From Echria macrotheca (taxonomy: Eukaryota; Ascomycota; Sordariomycetes; Sordariales; Schizotheciaceae), in NCBI GenBank assembly GCA_030411725.1, contig MU839858.1, positions 97,494-161,493 on the forward strand: a stretch of DNA of 64,000 nucleotides, written 5' to 3'. The position numbers and the translations under genes were made by a program. The notes below the pieces were generated by a model that had not been told where the DNA came from, made no database searches, and saw only the letters and a program-made list of their open reading frames with translations. Each line of letters starts with the position of its first letter. Within the stretch, counting starts at the first letter, position 1. Shown here in pieces: positions 56,313 to 64,000 of the stretch.

Positions 56313-56737
56313 ATGCGTGTCTCTACCCTCGCCATGACCCTGCTCTCTTGCGGCTCGTCCATCGCTGCAGCCGGGCTCTCGAAGAGGGCTGAAGCCATTA
56401 GTCCCGGGAATGGCATTTCCGTCCAGGATTACCTCGACTGTTTGAACAATGAGGTGAAGAACTGTAAGTAGTTTCCATATCTTCTCTTTCTCCACGCAAA
56501 CTTCGGGATTGGTGCCTGACTGGACGGGTATTAGGGGGTTGGAACACCAACAGCTGCGAGCACCAAGGCAGAATCACCTTTTGGCGGCGTGGGCGCTCCT
56601 GGGATAGCCCGTGGGACTGCTACACCACTTGCCATGACGAGATTGCCGATGCCATCAAGACGGGCTGGCCCGATAGAGAATGTTCTCATACCGCAGGGGC
56701 CGCACAGTGCTGGATGGGGTACAACACCAGACAGTGA
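56313..56737 (+). CDS. small secreted Cys-rich protein, effector-like
   Basis: Predicted 117 aa from exons 56313-56463 and 56535-56737 (GTAAGT...TTAG intron, frame preserved). Residues 1-20 (MRVSTLAMTLLSCGSSIAAA) form a signal peptide. LSKR|AEA at 22-28 is a Kex2 site followed by a dipeptidase-type spacer. The mature part of about 92 residues has six Cys (in DYLDCLNNE, NSCEH, DCYTTCHDE, RECSHT, AQCWMG) and is Trp-rich. Even Cys number, small size and pro-site are typical of fungal effector or antimicrobial-like secreted proteins; I recognise no family. A TATA box, a tandemly duplicated upstream region and subtelomeric position suggest regulated, variable expression. Confidence 0.8.
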
Positions 56738-57150
56738 ACCGGGAGGCTGTATTGAGATTTCCTAAATCTGTACCTGGGCACGTAGTGGGAGGACTGACCC
56801 TAACATTTTTTTGGGTGCAAATCCTACGTACAAAATGTTCGAGTCAAAGCTCCTACTACGTAAGAGGTAGCAAAGTATAGTGAACTATGAGGTTGTTTCG
56901 CGAAATATACTCTAGGCTGTGTGCTTGTGTGGACAGAGTGTATTAGCTACAGCGGGGAAGATGAGGATTCGATTGGTTACACCTAGGGTTAAGCATTCGT
57001 GACAAAATCCCTTTGTGAATGACGCCTCTCCCACATCATGGCCGACCACATCGGACCACATCATGGCCGAGTACCCAAACGAAGCCTGGAACTTCATCTG
57101 GTCAAAGCTCCACCCCGGTTCCTATCACAAGCTAAAGGCAAATCAACGAA
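56738..57150. other. intergenic, nothing recognised
   Basis: The convergent 3' flanks of the small secreted-protein gene and of the HET gene. A short duplicated phrase CACATCATGGCCGA occurs twice near 57033-57070. No gene. Confidence 0.5.
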
Positions 57151-59527
57151 TCAAAGAATCAACACATCGCTCGGCTCCAACGGCTCCGCGTCATATACAA
57201 AGATGGGATACTTGTCGCGATCCCAATAGTTTTGCTGAAACAGCCCAACTCTTGTCCATTTTCCTTGGTCGTCCCCGTCCAGCGGTGCCAGGATAAGGCC
57301 TATATCCATGCGTCCGCTCTCGACGTTGGCCTGAGTTTTTCCGTGGGCCACGAGAAGCGCATGGAGATTCGAGGTCGACTCATTGAGCGGGAAGTCCGAG
57401 ATCCACAGATCGTTGCCCGATCTCGCCTGATGGTTGTACTGGTAGGCCTCGGCTCCAGAGTTTTCTCCCCAGCGGATGGGTCGGAGGGGTGCTCTGATGT
57501 GCAAAAGGGTTGGTGATGCCTGAAAAAAGGTTAAATAGGTGTTTTTGGGTAACAAATAAATCAATCCTTACCTCGTGGACAACCGCTTTCCATTCGAGCT
57601 TGTAAGATACCCACATCTTTAGAAACAGGACCGACTCCTCGCCCCCAACGTGAAGTCTGGGATACACGAATTCGACAGGTCCTGAAACAGAAGCCCATGA
57701 CCACGAGGGGGGCGGTTTATCCCCCGAATTGAACTCTGGGCGAGGAGACGAGGTCTGCGAGAACCACAGCATGTTCGGCAGGAGCAGCTCCCGCCACAGG
57801 CCGGCAATAGGGGTCAATCCCGAAGATTGCTCGATAAGCTGAATGATACCGGATATGGCGGTGAGTTTGTCTTTGGCAAAGGTCAAGCTACAGGACGTAT
57901 ACATCTGGATGATGCTTCCGTACGTCTTCTGGAAAATATATGTTGGTGCCGTAAACTTTTCGGCCCCATCATCTTGGAGCTCCGAGGTTTCGAGATCCCC
58001 CGGGCCAACTGGTGCCCCATGATAAGAGCCTAGTTTCGACTTGTCATTGAACTCGAGAATCGAGGAGAACATCTCCTTGGGGCGGCGGTAAAGCTCGTTA
58101 TCCTTCCAGTCCCACTGGATTCCCCTAGGCCACGCTTCCGACTTGTCGCCAGTCACGCACTCCCAGGAGATCTCTCGAGAGCCGTAGTGCAGAGTTCGCG
58201 GGCTCAGCAATCGCTCCTGCACTACCCATGCTCTCTTGTGGAGATGGCCAGTCGTCGCATCATCGCCACTAAAACGCCATTCGGCCATTTCGGGCGAGTA
58301 GTTGTGCACATAGAGACCGGCCGTCTCGTCTCCAAGTATTCGGCACGGCCGTGCAGTCTGCGGGTCGCGTGACGCGAAGCATCCGGACTCGCTGCTGGAG
58401 GAGTGGAGGGCCGAGATGGTGCATAGAGAGTGAGAATAGACGCGCCCCATGGTGGCGGATTCGACCTCCCAGTCCGAGATGGAATTTTGAATTATGCAGA
58501 GAGAGTCAATCCAGAGGTAGCGGACTCCAAGCTCGCGCGCAATCAACACCGCGTGTTGGAATGTGAGTGGTAGTTCCTCAAAACGAAACCCGCCTTTAAG
58601 CGCCTCGATGTTGTCGCTCGTCAGCTTCTTGGTGGGAGTTGTACCCCAGCAGTGACTCAACGTCAAGTACGGTTCAGAAGGCTCCAGATCACAGCCCAGA
58701 CATAGTCTCAACCTCGTCGGATCTCGTTCATCCGGGTTGGTGTCCAAGAGCCGGGTCGGTAAATAGTTTTGGGGGCTGCGATGTAGACCTTTCGTACATC
58801 TTGGGTGATTTGATGTGCAATCCGCGAGCCATGACCGAGCGAGTCGAAAACAAGCTTCCGACGCCGTGGAACAGACGAACCGCGCCGTTAGGTCTTGACC
58901 AGCGGGCTCCGGTGCATCGTGGCAGGTGCTGTCTCGCCCCTCCTCTGCCGGAGAAGCGTGGATTTCCAAGTCAGGCGTCACCATGTTCGGAATCTTCACG
59001 GGGAGGTGGATGCTAAGTTGGTGCATCGACCCGTAACTGATCAAGTGCCATGTGGCAACGCTCAAGGTTATACGATATGGCCAGGCTGGTGGAGGCTCAT
59101 CCAGAGGTCCTGAAAATGGAAATATAGACCGAAGTTGAGGGAATTGGTTAGCGGTCCGTTTCTGAGCCGTTTGCTGCGATACGGCGACCTCCATCCGGTG
59201 CGCAACCGCTGCAGCAATCAGCGAGCATAGATGGCAACCTCGTAAGGATGACTTGACGAGCGCACGCAAACTCGTCTGATGCCTGAACTGGGCATAATCG
59301 CCATCTTTGAACTCGGTCAGAGCGAGACCACGACTCAAACGAAATGCTTGATAAGACTTGGCAAATTTTCTGCACACTTTGCAAAGCTGGTGGGGAATCG
59401 TGGTAACCGTACGAAAAGGGATCGCGTCGAGTAGAGCAGGCTGCGACGGCGAATCGGCCGCCTTCTTCTGCCGGGAATTCCGTTGGAGCAGCCTTGAGAA
59501 GGAGAATCGAGATGTAGAGGACGACAT
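57151..59527 (-). CDS. HET-domain (heterokaryon incompatibility) protein
   Basis: Predicted 774 aa from exons 59527-57572 and 57519-57151 (GTAAGG...CAG, phase 0). The N-terminal about 260 residues contain CKVCRKF and a CHLC motif (possible metal-binding pair) and SWLADCTSNHPRC (232-244), the standard lead-in to the HET domain. The core has motif I YLTLSHCWG (287-295), motif II YLWIDSLCIIQ (337-347) and motif III KRAWVVQERLLSPR (431-444), then WECVTGDKSEAWP and the family's PSWSWASVSG in the C-terminal half. Intact HET proteins act in the cytosol as triggers of incompatibility cell death on non-self recognition, often under control of an NLR-like or other partner. No stop or frameshift seen; this is the only intact HET gene here, against at least two dead ones. 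Confidence 0.92.
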
Positions 59528-62149
59528 TCTGAGCTAGGTGTCGACAGAATTTCGCGGGTGGGTCCTTGTGCTCCCCATTCGTACGAGGGCGCACTTGAGT
59601 CAGGTTTGTCGAAAGTGGGTGCAGTGTCAATTCGCCCTTGCAGCTGCCGTCGGTGCCTGGCGTAATGCGGACATGAGGAGGCGGATGGACTCTGAGTTGG
59701 TGTCGATGGAACTGTAGATAGATGCTCAGCTTTGGAACTCAAAGTTTGTCGATGGGTTTGGCAGTCCTGGCTCAGCGGTGTGATAAGAAAGCGTGAGGAA
59801 TGCACTCTGATTTAGGACAGGAGTCAAGGTGAGGGGTATCGAGGGGATGCCGATGGTTGGTGCAAGACACGTGGCAGTGCTGGCCAACCACGAGCGAGAC
59901 GATGAGGGGCGATGCCTGACGCGGACGCGCCACTTTCATTGCACGTCAATGATCAGCCCTGTTTGAGGACGGCATCTCATGGCCTTGAGCCGGGCCCTGC
60001 TCAAACTTTGCGCAGCTCGAACGGGCCGCCGCTGTGTGACCCATGAGGTGATATGCCCAATATCGCAGCACCAGAGATTTCAAGCTGATTCCAGTCGAGA
60101 GAAATCGGCGCTTTTATATCGGCCGCTTAAATAAAATTCACTGGCGTCGCTTCATTTGGCTCTAGCGATACCATGCAGTTGGGCAAACTTGGCGTCTTCT
60201 CACCCGGTGGTTTTTTTCTGACGGTCAAGCAAAGGCGGGTTTTGGTTTCGCGTCTCGAGTAAAAATACAAACACCTTTAGGATTTACCTCGCGGTGGATG
60301 CAATAGCAGCTGGGCGCATAGAAGGCTGGGGAGGACCTGCTGTCAAGGGCAGCAAGGCTGTCGTCACTGAGGCACTTAAGAGACACGTGGCTGTGCCGCA
60401 TGACTTCCTGCAGACAAGACGCATGAAAATGAAAATCTGGGTTGGTCGGAAATCAGTCTTGACACCTCGGGATGCGAAACCCGCGGGGTAAGGTTTGGTG
60501 GTAGCGTTGGGCCAGACAATGAAGAATTGTCCATGTCACAAACGTGATTGACTGGACGGCCAGGACTGCACAGCCTCAAGCGCCGACGAGAGTCCGCTAC
60601 TACGTCCGGCAGGCTTCATCGGTTAGGGTTCATCGGATCGTGCCTTCCGCAATGCCGTCCAGAGGGAAAGATGTGGTCAGTGATGCTTCTGAGAATTTGG
60701 GGAAGGGTTAGGCTGCCAGTGCTGGGAAATCATTCGGGGGTGTCTTGCACATTGTATTGCGCAGAAAGGCCGTCCAATACCCGTTCTCTCTCTCTACCCT
60801 GCCCGGGTTCTTGGAGTATTAACGGGAGAAGAACGCAGTCCGCCCGAGCCCAGCTGACGACCTGTCCTCTTGTCCTCCTCCATCACCCTGTCCGACCAAG
60901 CGTGCAATACAGCTGTCTGGAAGCATCCCCTCCCTGCGTCTCCCTTCTCAATTTCTGGATTTAGCTCGAAAGATATCGCTTTCTTCCAACCCACTTGGTA
61001 GACACCACAACGTCGACCTCCATGCTGTTCACCTCTCCAGGAGCGAAATGCGAGAGAAGCGCCGGTTCCGAGACTTACATCGGCAGGAAGGCGATTTGCA
61101 CAGACATCAACGCTCAAACAATCCGAGCAGTCCTGCAGAATTCTAAACCCACTCCTCTTCTGATTGATAGCACACACATCGCATACTCTCCCATGCGAAG
61201 GTTCTGTTCGCACCCGCGGTCAAACCGGGTGTCCGCCATCTCGTTCCAAGCTTGATAACTTGTACGCTGATGGATGGCTATCTACCAATCCAGTGGGACA
61301 GCACTTCGGGTCAGTGTCGGGCCAAGTCGTTGAGTGGTGCTCACAAGAAAGATACGGCATTCGACTGGTGTTCCACCTCCCATTTCGACAAGATCGGCGA
61401 GGAGCGCGGGTTGTATCGGTTGAAGAAGAGCATCTTGGCTGGTGGCGGTGTTCAGTGCGGGTAGAGGGAGTGGTTCCGTGCAGTGTGTCTCGAAGCTTGC
61501 TGCTTGTACTGGTTTGATGTGGCAGTTCAGCAGCTCGGTGTCGGAGGAGAAGGATGCCTTTATACTTCTGAGTTCTCTACTTCAAGCATAGCTTGTCTCG
61601 GCCTCTGACTCCAACACACCACACAGTCTCCTCGTCATGACCATCTCCTCCATCTTTGGAGTCTTCTCTCTGGAGAACAATGGGCAGGACTCCTCCGCCA
61701 TCAAAAGGTTTCTCTCTCACGTTTCCAATGTCGTGCACGACCAGGAGGCTATTGCTACCTCTAACCCTATCAGTGTCATGATCTAAGGGATAGGTCACTA
61801 GCCTCTTGTCCACAATAACGCCAAAGTAAGCCTCAATCCGCGATAAAAGAAACAACGGGACGTGATGCAGCATGTACTCGATAGAACTCTATTGGAGCGT
61901 GATGTGGACAAAAGAACCGATATTTCCATGGTAAGATCTCGTCATGTTCTCAAGAGTTGTATTTACGTTATTTTGCTCTTTTTGTTTGGTTCTGGTCTGC
62001 CGTACCGACGATCGTATCTGGGCTTGGGTTGCTGCACTCCCAGGTCCTGCTTTGACGTCTTGAATGGTGAGATGCGCTCGGTCCCAAGAGTTGGTAGAGT
62101 CCTATGCTGAAGATATTCGAGAACTGCGTGGTAAAACTATAACGTTGGA
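59528..62149. other. subtelomeric region without supported gene
   Basis: About 2.6 kb. Frames are plentiful but overlap. Weak hints only: a minus-strand scrap VCDVCAINQKRSGFRILQDC, then SDCLSVDVC (near 61150) with C-x2-C...C-x2-C spacing reminiscent of a decayed ZZ zinc finger; and short plus frames MTISSIFGVFSLENNGQDSS (61637) and YLPIQWDSTSGQCRAKSLSG. These may be debris of one decayed gene. Confidence 0.4.
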
Positions 62150-63906
62150 AGAGGAAGTGATTAATAGGAGGGAGAACCGGTAAACAGGTAGTTAATGAAT
62201 GTAAAACTATCTTGAGGATACATAGCAGCAGCCGCGATTTAGTCTAGTTAAAACTGCTATATAATTATAAAATAGAAAAGTATAATATAATGGTAACTAT
62301 ACGAGTTGGTTGCAAGCGTGTAATGTATATTGTCACAGCCGAGCCAGTTGCAGGGTCACAAAGGCGAAGCTTATAGCAAACAGGCTGTATTGTAGAAAAT
62401 AAAAAGCTTGCTGGGTAGAAGGATCCTAACCAGTAAGGAACTAACCTCTACTCTGCAACGAAGTTAAGCCAACTTCGTTAAAAAATATATAGCCCCATAT
62501 ATATACAGGGGAATTAACTTCGTAGCTTTTTAAAGGGCCAACTTTATTAACCTTTTATACATTAAAACTTACAAAAAGCGTATAGTTAAAATCCTTAAAT
62601 CTAAAACTTTCTACTCGTACAATTACGGCCTTATAAAACTATCTAAGGGCTAAATATAAAGGTTAAAAAATTTAAAATAGTTTTTAAAAAAGTAAGGAGC
62701 TAAAAGCTAACCTAGCTAATTAAAGCCTTCTAATTAGGTATAAACTATACAGGTATATAAGTTAGCCTTTTAGCACTTAAATTAGCTTTTTAAAGTACAA
62801 GTTAGCCTTTTACACACATATATACCAGTTAGTACAAATTAGCTAAGTAAAAAAGATAAAACGGTTTAATATAAAAAACCGCAGCTAGTATAATAACTAA
62901 ACTTATAACTATTACCGTAATTAAATTTATAGCAAAAAACAATAGCCATTATTACAACCGGCACTATAACTAGCCTTATAATTAACCTTAAATCCGAACC
63001 TAAAAAGCTAAATATATAAATTTTAATCGTTAAATACCAAAAAGCCGGAATTTTAATTATTATAGGGTTTAACCGTTTTAATTATAGTATTAAATCGCCA
63101 AAAAAATTTAAAAGTAAGTTAGTAGCTATAAGAAAGGTTAAAAAATAAGAATTTTAAAGTATTAAATACTAATTATTAGTTAAAAACTAATTATTAAATA
63201 CTAACGATTAATTAAATACTAAATACTAGCTATAAGGTTAAAAGTTTATTAAAGGGTAAAAAGGTAAAAAGCTAACTAATTAAATTATTTTTACTTACAA
63301 ATAAGCTAACTAATATATAAAATAAAATATTATCTTTTTAAGTTGGTTATAAATAATTTTAAATAATTAGATTATTTTAGAAAATTGGGTTTTTAATTAA
63401 TTTAGCTTTATTAAAAAGGGGTTAGATAAAATTACTTAATTAAAAATAGTAGATTTAAGTGAATTTTTTCTTATAGAGTAAAGTTAATTAATTTAAGTTA
63501 TTTATATAACTTTTTACCTATTATTATTAATTAGTTTTTATTATAAAGCTTTATAACTATTAAATTAATATACGGTAAGCGTTAAAATTTAATAATAAGT
63601 AAACCGATATATTATTTAATATTATATATTATAAATCTATTTACTTTATTACTAAAGTATAAGTTTTTAATTTATAAACCCTATAAATATAAAGTTATTA
63701 TAAAAAAGGTTAAAAACTATTTTAAAGGTAAATATAAAAATATAAGGGTTCCGAAACGTAAGATTATTGTTAAGGATATTTAATAACAGGATATTATATA
63801 GTTATAAAATTAAAAAAATCTTAACGATTTTTATTTTTTTATTAATTTGGTTTCGGTTTTTTTAAACTTAAAAGGGTTATATAATAATAGTTTAAAGTAT
63901 TTTAAC
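62150..63906. repeat. AT-rich telomere-adjacent DNA
   Basis: Extremely A+T-rich (dominated by TTAA, TATA and AATTA words) with no ORF of note, in sharp contrast to the GC-balanced DNA to the left. Words such as TTAGCCTTTTA and TAAAAGCTAA recur. This is what RIP-mutated subtelomeric repeat DNA looks like in Sordariomycetes. No telomere-linked helicase gene is visible. Confidence 0.8.
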
Positions 63907-64000
63907 TAGGGTTAGGGTTAGGGTTAGGGTTAGGGTTAGGGTTAGGGTTAGGGTTAGGGTTAGGGTTAGGGTTAGGGTTAGGGTTAGGGTTAGGGTTAGG
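63907..64000 (+). repeat. telomere, (TTAGGG)n
   Basis: From 63907 to the window end the sequence is uninterrupted TTAGGG, about fifteen and a half units, G-rich strand 5' to 3' toward the right edge. This is the orientation expected for a right-hand chromosome end, so the window ends at the natural terminus or within the telomere. Confidence 0.98.

Noticed and set aside
1..64000. CRISPR array, rRNA operon, prokaryotic operons
   Set aside because: None seen; the intron-containing genes and TTAGGG telomere show eukaryotic nuclear DNA.

Overview
The window is the end of a chromosome of a filamentous ascomycete (Pezizomycotina, probably Sordariomycetes). Three things point there: short spliceosomal introns of about 50-110 nt with GT(A/G)NGT donors; fungus-specific families (UstYa/DUF3328, HET, Clr5-ankyrin, NACHT-ankyrin, BIM1/X325, ascomycete class II peroxidase); and a (TTAGGG)n tract running into the right-hand edge at 63907-64000, preceded by about 1.75 kb of very AT-rich, gene-free DNA. 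Species is not determinable by eye. Two 10-N gaps (692-701, 44966-44975) lie in long homopolymers and are assembly scars.

Left end (1-9.2 kb): a compact group that looks like the edge of a fungal RiPP-type (dikaritin-like) cluster. Two UstYa-family genes (994-1845 and 3241-4214) each carry the paired HxxHC motifs. Between them, on the opposite strand, is a 59-codon ORF (2422-2601) encoding a signal peptide, a short pro-region ending in Lys-Lys, and a 24-residue Cys-rich tail. A SAM methyltransferase (4992-5949) follows. A partial membrane-protein-like N-terminus leaves the left edge (1-92, minus). This is the most interesting system in the window. A dead HET-like gene (5992-7741) and an EEF1AKMT4-like methyltransferase (8339-9228) lie beside it.

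9.2-16 kb: decayed genes on the minus strand: a NACHT-ankyrin (NLR-like) pseudogene, a secreted protein of five tandem Cys-rich modules interrupted by two identical amber stops, and a weaker ankyrin-like remnant.

16-30 kb: mostly gene-poor. It holds a candidate solo LTR, one good secreted-protein gene (20036-21663), a degenerate minisatellite and a dead HET gene (25893-27720).

29.6-37 kb: a Ulp1/C48-protease gene with a CACCGGTG palindrome array upstream, then GC-rich DNA without a supported gene, then a Ty3/Gypsy RT-RNase H fragment.

38.7-49.3 kb: the healthiest block: a Clr5-ankyrin gene, a small membrane protein, a BIM1-like copper-protein gene with a second truncated copy across an assembly gap, and a GPI-type class II heme peroxidase.

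49.6-60 kb: a gag-like coiled-coil remnant, an unknown remnant, a small secreted Cys-rich gene with a duplicated upstream region and a TATA box, and an intact HET-domain gene. Beyond 60 kb I see no supported gene up to the telomere.

The content (secondary metabolism, secreted proteins, incompatibility and NLR-like genes, transposon debris, recurrent amber stops at apparent Gln codons) fits a fast-evolving subtelomere, possibly shaped by RIP.
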